A stretch of 64,000 nucleotides of DNA from UBA5972 sp964637875 (GCA_964637875.1 CAZWXK010000002.1:41167-105166), one strand, 5' to 3'; shown: positions 34,448-44,053, counted from the first letter of the stretch. Numbers and translations: made by a program. Notes: generated by a model not told the origin, from the sequence alone.

Positions 34448-35929
34448 ATGGGCCATATTCTGGCAATCGATCAGGGCACGACATCCAGCAGGGCCATCCT
34501 TTTCGACACGGCGCTGCGCCCCGTTGCCACGGGACAGCGGGAATTCCCCCAGCATTTTCCCCGCTCGGGCTGGGTCGAGCATGACCCCGAGGACATCTGG
34601 GACACGACCGTTGCGACCTGCCGAAAGGCACTGGAGGGTGCGGACATGGCGCAGGTTGCCGCCATCGGCATCACGAATCAGCGCGAAACCGTGATTGTCT
34701 GGGATGCCGAAACGGGCAAGCCCGTATACAAGGCCATCGTCTGGCAGGATCGTCGCACAGCCGATCGTTGCGCCCGCCTGCGCGACGAGGGGCACGAGCC
34801 CCTGATTGTCGCGCGAACGGGGCTGTTGCTCGATCCGTATTTCTCGGCGTCCAAGATCGCCTGGATTCTGGCCAATGTCGCAGGGGCGCAAGAGCGTGCC
34901 CGCGCCGGACTTCTTCGTTTCGGGACGATCGACAGCTTTCTGATCTGGCGTCTGACGGGCGGGCGGGTTCATGCCACCGATGCGACCAATGCCTCGCGCA
35001 CGATGTTGTATGACATTTCGGCGGGACGCTGGGACGACGATCTGCTGCGGCTGTTCGACATACCGGCCGCGATGCTGCCCGAGGTCCGGGACAGCGCCGG
35101 TGATTTCGGCATGACCGATCCCGGGCTGTTTGGCCGTCCGATCCCGATTCGGGGTGTGGCCGGCGACCAGCAGGCCGCCACGGTAGGGCAGGCCTGTTTT
35201 GCGCAGGGGATGATGAAATCGACCTATGGCACCGGTTGCTTTGCCCTGCTCAACACGGGCAGGGAAAAGGTGACTTCGACAAACCGTCTGCTGACGACCA
35301 TCGCCTATCAGCTGGACGGAAAGCCGACCTATGCGCTGGAGGGGTCGATCTTCGTTGCCGGTGCGGTGGTTCAGTGGCTGCGCGACGGGTTGGGGATTAT
35401 CGCGGATGCCGCCGAGACCGAGAAGCTTGCCCAGGTGGCAGACCCGGAACAGAGGGTCTATCTGGTACCGGCCTTTACAGGTCTCGGCGCGCCCTACTGG
35501 GATGCACGGTGCCGCGGCGCGATCTATGGTCTGACCCGCGGCACCGGTCCGGCCGAACTCGCCCGTGCGGCGCTGGAATCGGTGGCCTTTCAGACCCGTG
35601 ACCTGATCGAGGCGATGCGCGCCGACTGGCATGGCGGCGGTCAGACCGTTCTGCGGGTGGATGGGGGGATGACTGCCAGCGACTGGACGATGCAGGCCAT
35701 TGCCGATCAACTGGCGGCCCCGGTAGACCGCCCCGAGATTACCGAAACCACGGCTCTTGGCGCGGCCTATCTGGCTGGGCTTGCGGTGGGGACATGTCCA
35801 GATCCGGAAAGTTTTTCAAAGGAATGGAAGCGTGAACGCCGGTTTGTTCCTCAGCTTGAGGATGCCGCGAGGCAGGCTGCCTATGCCGGCTGGAAAGACG
35901 CGGTGCGACGCACCTTGTCCGACGGATGA
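34448..35929 (+). CDS. glpK: Glycerol kinase
   Basis: A 493-residue FGGY-family kinase that makes sn-glycerol 3-phosphate. N-terminal phosphate loop ILAIDQGTTSSRAILFD, substrate motif GITNQRETVIVWD, WQDRRT, YGTGCFALLNTG, and the C-terminal GGGQTVLRVDGGM with ATP-site residues are all family-typical. AAGGGGGCGGG precedes the ATG at 34448. No glpF or glpD is adjacent. It is divergent from the DUF188 gene. Confidence 0.97.
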   Translation: MGHILAIDQGTTSSRAILFDTALRPVATGQREFPQHFPRSGWVEHDPEDIWDTTVATCRKALEGADMAQVAAIGITNQRETVIVWDAETGKPVYKAIVWQDRRTADRCARLRDEGHEPLIVARTGLLLDPYFSASKIAWILANVAGAQERARAGLLRFGTIDSFLIWRLTGGRVHATDATNASRTMLYDISAGRWDDDLLRLFDIPAAMLPEVRDSAGDFGMTDPGLFGRPIPIRGVAGDQQAATVGQACFAQGMMKSTYGTGCFALLNTGREKVTSTNRLLTTIAYQLDGKPTYALEGSIFVAGAVVQWLRDGLGIIADAAETEKLAQVADPEQRVYLVPAFTGLGAPYWDARCRGAIYGLTRGTGPAELARAALESVAFQTRDLIEAMRADWHGGGQTVLRVDGGMTASDWTMQAIADQLAAPVDRPEITETTALGAAYLAGLAVGTCPDPESFSKEWKRERRFVPQLEDAARQAAYAGWKDAVRRTLSDG

Positions 35930-36062
35930 GGAATATATTTCAAGCCATTGATATAAAATAGATATATCATTTCTTACCCGCACTTGCCCGCATCGGGGAA
36001 CAGGCATGGGCGAAAATGTAGTCGCTATTTCAAGGTGTAGGAAATTAAATATTTACAGCAGG
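35930..36062. other. AT-rich gap between convergent glpK and crotonase genes
   Basis: 133 bases with far more A and T than the rest of the window. It contains a perfect inverted repeat at 35949-35969. No gene or promoter could be assigned. Confidence 0.5.
35949..35969. repeat. Perfect 7-7-7 inverted repeat in AT-rich gap
   Basis: TGATATA (35949-35955), spacer AAATAGA, TATATCA (35963-35969). It lies downstream of both neighbouring genes, so it is not an obvious promoter operator. Confidence 0.6.
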
Positions 36063-36791
36063 TTACGACCCGTTCCTCATCTTCTGTCTCAGGCGTGCGA
36101 TTGCATCTTCGTCCTGCTGATGGACCGCCGCGCGGGCATCCTCGGCCAGATCCGCGGGATCGCTGTGTCGGATAAGGGCCTTGATCGCGATCAGCGCGGC
36201 GCCGGTACTGTTGCACGCGGCCTCGGTCAGCATGTCGATTGTCTGGTCGATCCGATCCTCATCAACGATCAGATCGACCAGGCCGAAAGCCAGAGCCTGA
36301 TCGGCCGAAAGCGGGTTCCCGGTCAGGAGGATGAGGCTTGTCCGGGCCGGGCCGATCAGCTCTTTCATGCGGGCCACATCGGACGGCTGGGGCAGAAATC
36401 CGTTCCTGAGTACCGGGTAGAAGAACCGCGCATGGGGCGCCGAGATGCGCAGATCGCATGCCAGCGCAACACCAAAGCCGCCGCCGGCAAGGGTGCCGTT
36501 CAGCGCACAGATCGTCAGGCAGGGCAGGGCGGCGAGACGGGACGAGACCTGCTCCCAGATCGGGCTGGTGGTGAAATTGCCACTGCCCCGCGCAGCGCCC
36601 AGATCGGCGCCGGCACTGAACACCTTGTCTCCGGCGCCGGTGATGACGAGGCTGCGCAGGTTGTCGGTTGCTGCCGCGCGCCGGAAAACCGCGTCGAGTT
36701 GTTCCAGCATTTCGGGCGTCAAGGCGTTGGCCTTGTCGGGCCGGTTCAAGGTGACGGTCCAGATTCCGGGTTTTTCCTCGACCAGGATCAT
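36063..36791 (-). CDS. Crotonase-fold protein lacking the hydratase glutamates
   Basis: A 242-residue member of the enoyl-CoA hydratase/isomerase superfamily (WTVTLNRPDKANALTPEML, KVFSAGADLGAARGS, LNGTLAGGGFGVALACDLRI). Unlike the enzyme at 23860-24636, the first catalytic glutamate is glycine (GGGFGVAL, G107) and the second position is valine (FFYPVLRNG). It is therefore unlikely to be a standard hydratase; isomerase, hydrolase, decarboxylase or lost activity are open. The start overlaps the stop of the SDR gene (ATGA), so the two are one operon. Confidence 0.82.
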   Translation of the reverse strand: MILVEEKPGIWTVTLNRPDKANALTPEMLEQLDAVFRRAAATDNLRSLVITGAGDKVFSAGADLGAARGSGNFTTSPIWEQVSSRLAALPCLTICALNGTLAGGGFGVALACDLRISAPHARFFYPVLRNGFLPQPSDVARMKELIGPARTSLILLTGNPLSADQALAFGLVDLIVDEDRIDQTIDMLTEAACNSTGAALIAIKALIRHSDPADLAEDARAAVHQQDEDAIARLRQKMRNGS

Positions 36792-37537
36792 GGGATCAGC
36801 CCCACGCGTTTTCGCACGGATTCGTCGCGTAGCGAGACCACCCCTCCCAGATAATCATCGGCGTCCTTGCCGCACATCCAGACCAGGGCCTGGGCGGGCC
36901 ATTCCGGGGGAATGTGTTCGCTCCAATCCATTCTGGCAACCGGGTTGATGCCCGATTTGCGGATCGCCCGCTGCATTTCGGTGGCTACCGTGCCGGGCGA
37001 CAGCACAAGCGCCCTGACACCCTTTCCGGCGAGCTCGGCATGGATGCAGCGGTTCAGGTGATGCACCGCGGCCTTGGAGGCGCAGTAATGACTCCAGCCC
37101 TCAAGCGCCGAGGTTGCGGCACCCGAACCGATGGTCAGGATCGTGCCGCCGCCCGTCATGCAGGGCAGTACCGCATGGACGCAGTTGAACACCCCCTTGA
37201 CGTTGACGTCGATCACCCGGCCCCAGTCATCGGGGTCGATGTCGCCGATCATGCCGATGGGATCGATCATTCCGGCGTTGTTGACGAGGATGTCGATCCC
37301 CCCGAAATCGGCAACGACCCGGGTAACGCCGTCAGTCACCGAGTGCCGGTCGGTAACATCCATGGTGATGGCAACAGCGCCGTTGCCGATTTCGTCGCGT
37401 ATCTGTTCAATCCGGGGCGTCGTGCGTGCCGCCAGCGCCACCCTGGCGCCGAGCGCGGCGAAAAGGCGCGCGGTGGCTTCTCCGATACCGCGTGACGCAC
37501 CGGTAATCAGAACCCGCTTTCCGGCAACATGAGACAT
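36788..37537 (-). CDS. Short-chain dehydrogenase/reductase
   Basis: A 249-residue classical SDR. The NAD(P) loop is TGASRGIG (residues 12-19), followed by LVNNAG, the active-site serine in TIGSGAA and the YxxxK motif HYCASK. The strand-two end (AARTT) suggests NADP preference by the basic residue, weakly. Substrate unknown. It is translated together with the atypical crotonase downstream, suggesting a shared acyl-CoA or ketone pathway. Confidence 0.9.
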   Translation of the reverse strand: MSHVAGKRVLITGASRGIGEATARLFAALGARVALAARTTPRIEQIRDEIGNGAVAITMDVTDRHSVTDGVTRVVADFGGIDILVNNAGMIDPIGMIGDIDPDDWGRVIDVNVKGVFNCVHAVLPCMTGGGTILTIGSGAATSALEGWSHYCASKAAVHHLNRCIHAELAGKGVRALVLSPGTVATEMQRAIRKSGINPVARMDWSEHIPPEWPAQALVWMCGKDADDYLGGVVSLRDESVRKRVGLIP

Positions 37538-37721
37538 CGTTCAACTCCATCTGATGGGGAAACTGTTCCCGTTGGGCCGAGAAAATCCAAAGCGTTGTCA
37601 TAATGCAAGCGAAATGCCATCGCCGCCGGATGAGCGGAACTGATTTCTTGACGCGATGGGGAAACAGCGGGATGCTGGGGCGGGTTGTTTACAGGCATTG
37701 GCAATTTGAAAAGAGGTTATC

Positions 37722-39257
37722 ATGCAAAGTCGATTTTTTTCCATCCTTGCTGCGGCTGCGATCTCGGTCGCGGCGGTGGTTCCCGCGCAGGCTGCGCTGA
37801 CAGCCCAACAGCTGCGTGACCAGTTGATCGGCATATATCGTTCGATGGGCTACACCGTCGCGATCGGCGACGAGGTGAAGGATGCGGGTGCGATCACGCT
37901 CGACAGTCTTACCTTGTCGCGCGAGATCCCCCAGAGTGGCGCCACGATTACAGTGTCCTATGACAAGGTCAGGTTCATGCAACGTGGCGATGCGGTCGAG
38001 ATGAGCATCTCGCCCGACATCAATTTTGCACTCGATATCCCGGCCGAGACGCCCAACCGCAAGAATATCAGTGTCGCGGCCCACATGATCGCAACCGATT
38101 TTTCGGCCCTGTTTTCGGGAAACCCCGATGACATCACCGCCGAGGTCAAACTGACCAAGGCGATTTTTACCGTGGACGACGTGCTGAGCGCAGGCGAAAA
38201 GATGCCTTTTGCCGCCAACCTTGTCGTCGGAAACGGGGCGGGGACATATCGGTTGGGCCTTCCTGCCGGGGGTGGACGAACCATTGACAGCGACGTCACA
38301 CTGGGCAACCTGGTCTTTTCTGTCGATCTCAAGGAGCCGGGCGGACAGGGCTATGTCAGGGTCTCGGGCTCGCTCGCCGACATGAGGCAGTCGTTCTCGG
38401 TTTCGACCCCGGATCTGGCGAAATACGACCTGAACGACCCCACCGTGATGATGGCCCTGATCAAGGGCGGGCTTTCCATGAGCGGCAATTTCACCCTGGG
38501 AAAGATGGCGGTGAATGTCGATTCTCTGGTCAAGAAAAAGACGACCACGGTTGCCGTCACTTCGGACAGCGGCATTTTCGGGATTTCTCTTTCTCGCGAG
38601 AGGGTGAGTTACGATCTTGCCGAAAACCGGTTCAAGATCCGTGTCGTCTCGCAGGAATTGCCCATCCCCGAGATCAAGATCAGCTATGACCAGCTTGCGC
38701 TCAATTTCGATCTGCCGCTGGCGCAGTCGTCGGCACCGGCCGATTTCAATGTTTCGCTGGCACTGCGCGGCCTTGCCGTTGATAGCGCCGTCTGGTCGAT
38801 GTTCGATCCGGGCGGGATGCTGGTGCACGATCCGGCGACCTTTGCCGTCGCGTTGAGCGGCAAGTTGCTGGTTCTGGCCGATCTGATGGACCCGGAAAAG
38901 ATCGGGGACATTGCCGGCCCGCCCTGGATGCCCACGGCGATCAATCTGAACGAGCTGACGCTGTCGGCCCTTGGCGCGGTCCTGACCGGCAAGGGATCAT
39001 TCAGCGTGAACATGGCCGGTGGCAAGACGATCAATGGGCTTCCTCTGCCTGTGGGGGCGGTCGATCTCGACCTGAAGGGTGCGTATGGCCTGATCGATTC
39101 CCTTTCCACCATGGGGCTGTTGAAGGACAAGCAGGCGATGGGATTCAAGGGAATGCTGGGCGCCTTTGCCAAGCCGGCCGGAGAAGACCATCTGACCTCG
39201 CGCATCGAGGTCACCGAGGACGGCGCGATCACCGCAAACGGGCAGCGCCTGAAATAG
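37722..39257 (+). CDS. Secreted DUF2125 protein
   Basis: A 511-residue exported protein. The signal peptide (MQSRFFSILAAAAISVAAVV, cleavage near AQA-AL) is clear. The rest is beta-rich, with repeated patterns of the AsmA-like DUF2125 type (ITLDSLTLSREIPQSG, LDLKGAYGLIDSLS) and no cysteine. The C-terminus (VTEDGAITANGQRLK) is typical of the family as found in Rhodobacterales and Rhizobiales. A periplasmic lipid or envelope role is only a guess. AAGAGG precedes the ATG. It stands in front of the pmbA envelope block, 78 bases apart. Confidence 0.82.
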   Translation: MQSRFFSILAAAAISVAAVVPAQAALTAQQLRDQLIGIYRSMGYTVAIGDEVKDAGAITLDSLTLSREIPQSGATITVSYDKVRFMQRGDAVEMSISPDINFALDIPAETPNRKNISVAAHMIATDFSALFSGNPDDITAEVKLTKAIFTVDDVLSAGEKMPFAANLVVGNGAGTYRLGLPAGGGRTIDSDVTLGNLVFSVDLKEPGGQGYVRVSGSLADMRQSFSVSTPDLAKYDLNDPTVMMALIKGGLSMSGNFTLGKMAVNVDSLVKKKTTTVAVTSDSGIFGISLSRERVSYDLAENRFKIRVVSQELPIPEIKISYDQLALNFDLPLAQSSAPADFNVSLALRGLAVDSAVWSMFDPGGMLVHDPATFAVALSGKLLVLADLMDPEKIGDIAGPPWMPTAINLNELTLSALGAVLTGKGSFSVNMAGGKTINGLPLPVGAVDLDLKGAYGLIDSLSTMGLLKDKQAMGFKGMLGAFAKPAGEDHLTSRIEVTEDGAITANGQRLK

Positions 39258-39335
39258 GGCATGCAGTGGTCCCGCCCTTGAACCTTGCAAGGGTATTGCC
39301 TTAATCAGGCATGCATATCCAATCGGGCAGGGGTC

Positions 39336-40682
39336 ATGGCGGAAAACTTGCAGAAACTCACCGGGGCGTTGCTCGAGGCAGCCCGGAAGGCCGGCGCCGA
39401 CGCCGCCGACGCCCTGGCGGTTTCGGGGCGGTCGCTGTCGATCGAGGTTCTGAACGGCGCGCTCGAACATGCCGAGCGCGCCGAAGGCATCGATATCGGC
39501 CTGCGGGTTCTTGTCGGCCAGCGGCAGGCCTGCGTTGCTGCCTCGGATTGCAGGCCCGAAACCATGGTCGAGATGGCCGAACGCGCCGTCGCCATGGCGC
39601 GCGAGGCCCCTGCGGATGATTCGATCGGCCTGGCCGCGCCTGGCCAGCTTGCCCGCAACTGGGATATCGAGGCCCTCGAACTGGCCGATCCCGCCGCCGA
39701 GCCCGACCCGGAAGCGCTCACACGCGACGCGCTCGAGGCCGAGGCCGCCGCGCTGGGGGTCAGCGGGGTCAGTCAGGTTCAGGGTAGCGGCGCAAGCTAT
39801 GCCCACAGGGAAATTCACCTTGCCGCATCAAACGGGTTTTCAGGGGGGTATGCGCGAACCGAGAGGTCGATTCACTGCGTCGCCATCACCGGCGAAGGCC
39901 TGTCGATGGAACGCGATTATGCCGGCGAATCCCGCAACTTTCAGGCCGACCTGCCTGCGGCTGCCGAAATCGGCCGCCTTGCCGGCACTCGGGCCGTTGC
40001 CCGCAAGGGCGCCACGCGCCCACCCACGGGTGCCTGGCCCGTCCTGTTCGATGAACGTATCTCGGCATCATTAATCGGGCATCTGCTGGCTGCAATCAAC
40101 GGGGCTGCAATCGTGCGTGGTTCGAGCTGGCTGCGCGATGCAATGGGTACGCAGATCCTGCCGGCCGGGCTGTCGCTGATCGAGGATCCGTTTCGTCCGC
40201 GCATCTCGGCCTCGCGCCCCTTTGACGGCGAGGGGCTGCCCTCGCGCCGGCGCGAAATCGTCAGGGATGGCATCCTGGCAAGCTGGACCCTGGATCTGGC
40301 CTCGGCGCGGCGGCTGGGCACGGAAAGTACCGCGAATGCGTCTCGCAGCACGGCCGCGCCGCCTTCACCGGCGGCGGGAAATGTCGCACTGACACAGGGG
40401 ACGCAGTGCCGCGACGAACTGATCGGCGACATGGGCACGGGGCTGTTGGTGACGTCGCTGATGGGCGCGTCGATCAACCCGACCACGGGGGACTATTCGC
40501 GCGGGGCCGCAGGGTTCTGGGTCGAGAATGGCGAAATCGCCCACCCGGTCAACGAATGTACGATTGCGGGCAATCTGCGCGACATGCTGCGCGGCCTGCG
40601 CCCGGCCAATGACGCGCGCGCACACCGCTCGCGCATGGTTCCCAGCCTTCTTGTCGAGGGGCTGACCATTGCCGGAGAGTGA
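39336..40682 (+). CDS. pmbA: TldD/PmbA family metalloprotease-like protein (TldE type)
   Basis: A 448-residue protein of the PmbA/TldE side of the family, partner of TldD in peptide degradation and maturation. It has the N-terminal SLSIEVLNGALEHAERAE, IDIGLRVLVGQRQA and the C-terminal GTGLLVTSLMGASINPTTGD and SRGAAGFWVENGEI, which are PmbA hallmarks. It lacks the HExxxH zinc motif carried by TldD, as expected. The ATG at 39336 follows GGCAGGGG. Its 3' end overlaps the next gene by 14 bases. Confidence 0.92.
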   Translation: MAENLQKLTGALLEAARKAGADAADALAVSGRSLSIEVLNGALEHAERAEGIDIGLRVLVGQRQACVAASDCRPETMVEMAERAVAMAREAPADDSIGLAAPGQLARNWDIEALELADPAAEPDPEALTRDALEAEAAALGVSGVSQVQGSGASYAHREIHLAASNGFSGGYARTERSIHCVAITGEGLSMERDYAGESRNFQADLPAAAEIGRLAGTRAVARKGATRPPTGAWPVLFDERISASLIGHLLAAINGAAIVRGSSWLRDAMGTQILPAGLSLIEDPFRPRISASRPFDGEGLPSRRREIVRDGILASWTLDLASARRLGTESTANASRSTAAPPSPAAGNVALTQGTQCRDELIGDMGTGLLVTSLMGASINPTTGDYSRGAAGFWVENGEIAHPVNECTIAGNLRDMLRGLRPANDARAHRSRMVPSLLVEGLTIAGE

Positions 40683-41445
40683 TCTGACCCTGCTGCGCGA
40701 TGCCGCGCTTGAAGCGGGCAGAATCGCCACGCGTTATTTCCGCTCGGACCAGCAGGTCTGGGACAAGGGCGGTGGCCAGGGCCCGGTTTCCGAGGCCGAT
40801 CTGGAAATCGACCGCATGCTCAAGGCGCGCCTGTCAGCGGCGCGTCCCGATTATGGCTGGCTGTCCGAAGAAACCGAAGACAACGACAAGCGGCTGTCGG
40901 CCGAACGGGTGTTCATAATCGACCCGATCGACGGGACGCGCGCCTTTGTCAACGGGCAGACGACATTTGCCCATTCCCTGGCAGTGGCAGAGAGGGGCAG
41001 GGTGGTCGCAGCGGTCGTGCACCTGCCGCTGCGCGAACTGACCTACGAGGCAATCCCCGGCGGCGGGGCCTTTCTGAACGGGCGCAAACTGGCGGCGTCG
41101 AAACGCTCGGGCCTGAAGGGCGCCCATGTTCTGGCCCCCGGCAAGCAGATGGTCCCCGAGCTGTGGCCGGGAGGCCTGCCCGAATTCGAGCGTCATTTTC
41201 GGTCTTCCCTGGCATATCGGTTATGTCTGGTGGCCGAAGGGCGATTCGATGCCATGCTGACACTGCGCGATGCCTGGGAATGGGACATTGCCGCCGGCAC
41301 GTTGATCTGTACCGAGGCCAGCGCCACGGTTTCCGACAGGTTCGGTCAGGCTCTGACATTCAACACCCCCGGGGCGCAGACGCCGGGTGTCCTGGCGGCG
41401 GGCCCGGCGATTCATGCGGGGATTCTTGCGCATATTGCGCCCTGA
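40669..41445 (+). CDS. Inositol monophosphatase-family phosphatase
   Basis: A 258-residue Mg-dependent phosphatase. Metal-site motifs: WLSEETED, DPIDGTRAFVNG and the C-terminal WEWDIAAG. The family includes inositol monophosphatase, CysQ (3'-phosphoadenosine 5'-phosphate phosphatase) and related enzymes; the substrate is unclear, though a CysQ-like role would fit a genome with a sulfotransferase (54884-55687). The start is TTG at 40669, within the end of pmbA; no later start keeps the N-terminal helix. Confidence 0.88.
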   Translation: MPESDLTLLRDAALEAGRIATRYFRSDQQVWDKGGGQGPVSEADLEIDRMLKARLSAARPDYGWLSEETEDNDKRLSAERVFIIDPIDGTRAFVNGQTTFAHSLAVAERGRVVAAVVHLPLRELTYEAIPGGGAFLNGRKLAASKRSGLKGAHVLAPGKQMVPELWPGGLPEFERHFRSSLAYRLCLVAEGRFDAMLTLRDAWEWDIAAGTLICTEASATVSDRFGQALTFNTPGAQTPGVLAAGPAIHAGILAHIAP

Positions 41446-41504
41446 CGGGCCTTTCCAAGGCGCCCGACTTGCCGTAAACCCGCCCCATCATTCAGGAGGG
41501 TTTC

Positions 41505-41747
41505 ATGGTCCAGCGTTTGCATCTGGTTTTCGGCGGGGAACTGGTTGACCCGCAACATGCGGTATTCCGCGATGTCGGCAAAATCGATATCGTCGGTATC
41601 TTTCCCGACTATGAAAGCGCCTATGACGCATGGAAGGACGCCGCACACCGCACGGTGGATGATGCGCATCAACGTTATTTCATTGCCCACCTGCACAGGC
41701 TGCGCGACGAGGAATCCCCAAGCGGCCCGACCGAAGAGCTGGGCTGA
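41505..41747 (+). CDS. DUF4170 small protein
   Basis: An 80-residue protein of the DUF4170 family (MVQRLHLVFGGELVDPQHAV, then IDIVGIFPDYESAYDAWK). Members usually sit between an inositol-phosphatase-like gene and waaA in alphaproteobacteria, as here. No signal peptide or catalytic motif. GGAGGG lies before the ATG. Confidence 0.85.
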   Translation: MVQRLHLVFGGELVDPQHAVFRDVGKIDIVGIFPDYESAYDAWKDAAHRTVDDAHQRYFIAHLHRLRDEESPSGPTEELG

Positions 41748-41762
41748 CGGGCGGGCGTCGGA

Positions 41763-43052
41763 ATGGGCCATTCGATCGGGCTGGCGCTGTATCTTGCCTT
41801 TTCCGAACGTGCGACCGGTCTTGCCGAACGCAAGCTGCGCGCGCGTCTGGCCGCGGGCAAGGAGCACCCCGAGAGATTTCCCGAACGCATGGGCAGGGCG
41901 TCGCGCCCTCGGCCCAAGGGCCGACTTGTGTGGTTCCATGCGGCCAGCGTTGGCGAGTCGCTGTCGATTCTGGAGGTGGTGCGTCGCTTGCTCGATTGCC
42001 ACCAGGACCTGTCGGTTCTGGTCACGACCGGCACACTGACCTCGGCTGAAATGATGGCCGAGCGTCTGCCCGACCGGGCCTTTCACCAGTTTGCACCGCT
42101 CGATGCGTTGCCCTTTGTCCGGCGGTTTCTGGATCACTGGTGCCCGGATATGGCAGTCTGGACAGAAAGCGAGCTTTGGCCGGGCATGATCCATGAAACC
42201 CGCCGGCGGGGCATTCCCATGCTGCTGATCAATGCGCGCATGTCGCGGGATTCCGTGCGCAACTGGCGCTGGTTTCCGGGATTTGCCAAATCTCTGCTTG
42301 GCCGTTTCAATCATGTTCTTGCCCAGGATGACCTGACGGCGCGCAGCCTGCGACGCCTGGGCCTGCCACGCGACAGGGTCGAGGTGACGGGAACCCTGAA
42401 GGAGGGCTCGGCCGCATTGCCATGCGATGAATCCGAGCGCGCGCGTCTGGCCGCGCATCTGTCGGGCCGGCCGATCTGGCTGGCGGCGTCAACCCATCCC
42501 GGCGAGGAAGAGCTGGTCGCCATGGCCCAGCGGCAGGCGGCACGCGCGGCGCAGCGTCTGTTGCTGATCATCGCACCGCGCCACCCGGAACGCGGAGACG
42601 ACATCGCCGCAATGCTGCGCAGCCAGGGCTGGAACATTGCCCAGCGGTCAAGGGACGAGGAGCCGGGTCAGAACACCGAAATCTATGTTGCCGATACCCT
42701 GGGCGAGATGGGTTTGTGGTATCGTCTGGCACCGGTTACCTTTCTGGGCGGTTCTCTGGTCGAGATCGGTGGGCACAACCCGTTCGAGCCCGCGGCGCTG
42801 GGTTCGGCCATCATCCACGGGCCGCATGTGTTCAAGGTGGCCGATATATTCGCGCGCCTGGCCGCGGTCGGCGCGGTCGTCGAGGTGAACTCGGCCGAGG
42901 CGCTTGCCCGCGCCGTGGTCGAAGTGCTGTCGCCCGACAAGGCCGCGGCCATGGCCCATGCTGCCTGGGAGGTCAGCTCGGCAGGGGCCGAAGTCACCGA
43001 TCGGGCGCTTGCCCTGCTGTGCGAGCACCTGCCTGAAACGGGAGAACCCTGA
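41763..43052 (+). CDS. waaA: 3-deoxy-D-manno-octulosonic acid transferase (Kdo transferase)
   Basis: A 429-residue GT30 enzyme adding Kdo to lipid A precursor at the inner membrane. The N-terminal domain has HAASVGES with the catalytic glutamate, and TTGTLTSAEMM; ESELWPGMI and the C-terminal GGSLVEIGGHNPFEPAALG nucleotide-sugar region are exact family motifs. The membrane-anchor stretch at the N-terminus is short (SIGLALYLAFS). It overlaps lpxK by one base (TGATG). Confidence 0.95.
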   Translation: MGHSIGLALYLAFSERATGLAERKLRARLAAGKEHPERFPERMGRASRPRPKGRLVWFHAASVGESLSILEVVRRLLDCHQDLSVLVTTGTLTSAEMMAERLPDRAFHQFAPLDALPFVRRFLDHWCPDMAVWTESELWPGMIHETRRRGIPMLLINARMSRDSVRNWRWFPGFAKSLLGRFNHVLAQDDLTARSLRRLGLPRDRVEVTGTLKEGSAALPCDESERARLAAHLSGRPIWLAASTHPGEEELVAMAQRQAARAAQRLLLIIAPRHPERGDDIAAMLRSQGWNIAQRSRDEEPGQNTEIYVADTLGEMGLWYRLAPVTFLGGSLVEIGGHNPFEPAALGSAIIHGPHVFKVADIFARLAAVGAVVEVNSAEALARAVVEVLSPDKAAAMAHAAWEVSSAGAEVTDRALALLCEHLPETGEP

Positions 43053-44044
43053 TGCAAGCACCCCGTTTCTGGCAAAATCCGCCCGAACATCCGGGAATCG
43101 CGGCGCGCCTGCTGGCCCCCCTGGCGGCCTTGTGGCGCTGGCTGGGCCGGCGCAGGCTGCGCAAGGGGCCGTGGAACAAGGTGCCCGTGCCGGTGATCTG
43201 TGTCGGCAATATCAATCTGGGCGGCACTGGCAAGACGCCGACCGTGATCGCACTGGCCGGCCATCTGGGTGAACGGGGCCTCAATGTGCATGTGGTATCG
43301 CGCGGCCATGGTGGGAGTCTGACCGGGCCGGTCAAGGTTGATGTCGGGCGTCATGACGCGGCGCAGGTCGGCGACGAACCTCTGTTGATCGCGGCCTTTT
43401 GCGATACCTGGGTGGCGCGGGACCGTCATGCAGGCGCTGCGGCGGCCGTCGAAGCGGGCGCCGATGTGATCCTGCTGGATGACGGTTTTCAGAACCCGAC
43501 CCTGTTCAAGGACATCTCGATCACCGTCGTGGACGCGGTGGCGGGTTTTGGCAATGGGCGGGTTTTCCCCGCGGGGCCATTGCGTGAACTGCCCCGAGAC
43601 GGGCTGCCGCGCAGCGACCTGTTGCTGGTTGTCGGAGGGCGCAAGTCGCGGCGGCGGTTCATCGAATCCCTTCAGGGCAGCGCCCATCCGCCGATCGTCG
43701 AAGCGGTGCTGAAGCCTCTGGAAACGGGAATGTCGTGGAAGGGACAGAAAGTGCTGGCATTTGCCGGGATCGGGCGGCCCGAGAAATTCTTTGCCACCTT
43801 GCGCAGCCTGGGTGCGGATGTCGTGCACGCGCAGGCATTGAGCGATCATCAGCCGCTGACAACGGCCCTGATGAAACGACTGGAAACCGAGGCCCTGATC
43901 CGCAGGGCGCAGCTGGTCACGACCGAAAAGGATGCCGCCCGCCTGCCAGCCGATTTCCGCCTGTCGGTTGCGACCCTGCCTGTCAGGCTGTCGGTGATGG
44001 ATTGGGCGCCGATCGACGCGGCGCTTGCGCGTGTGGGGGTCTGA
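43052..44044 (+). CDS. lpxK: Tetraacyldisaccharide 4'-kinase
   Basis: A 330-residue kinase that phosphorylates the lipid A disaccharide at the 4' position. N-terminal APRFWQNPPEHPGIAARLLA is typical, the P-loop is GNINLGGTGKTP (about residues 52-63), followed by SRGHGGSLTGPVKV, DVILLDDGFQNP and DHQPLT. It is coupled to waaA by a one-base overlap, so Kdo addition and lipid A phosphorylation are co-expressed. Confidence 0.96.
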   Translation: MQAPRFWQNPPEHPGIAARLLAPLAALWRWLGRRRLRKGPWNKVPVPVICVGNINLGGTGKTPTVIALAGHLGERGLNVHVVSRGHGGSLTGPVKVDVGRHDAAQVGDEPLLIAAFCDTWVARDRHAGAAAAVEAGADVILLDDGFQNPTLFKDISITVVDAVAGFGNGRVFPAGPLRELPRDGLPRSDLLLVVGGRKSRRRFIESLQGSAHPPIVEAVLKPLETGMSWKGQKVLAFAGIGRPEKFFATLRSLGADVVHAQALSDHQPLTTALMKRLETEALIRRAQLVTTEKDAARLPADFRLSVATLPVRLSVMDWAPIDAALARVGV

Positions 44045-44053
44045 GGGGAACGG

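Noticed and set aside
33854..35710. A 618-residue minus-strand frame across glpK.
   Set aside because: Only the last 150 codons resemble a protein family (DUF188); the rest is the shadow of glpK on the other strand.
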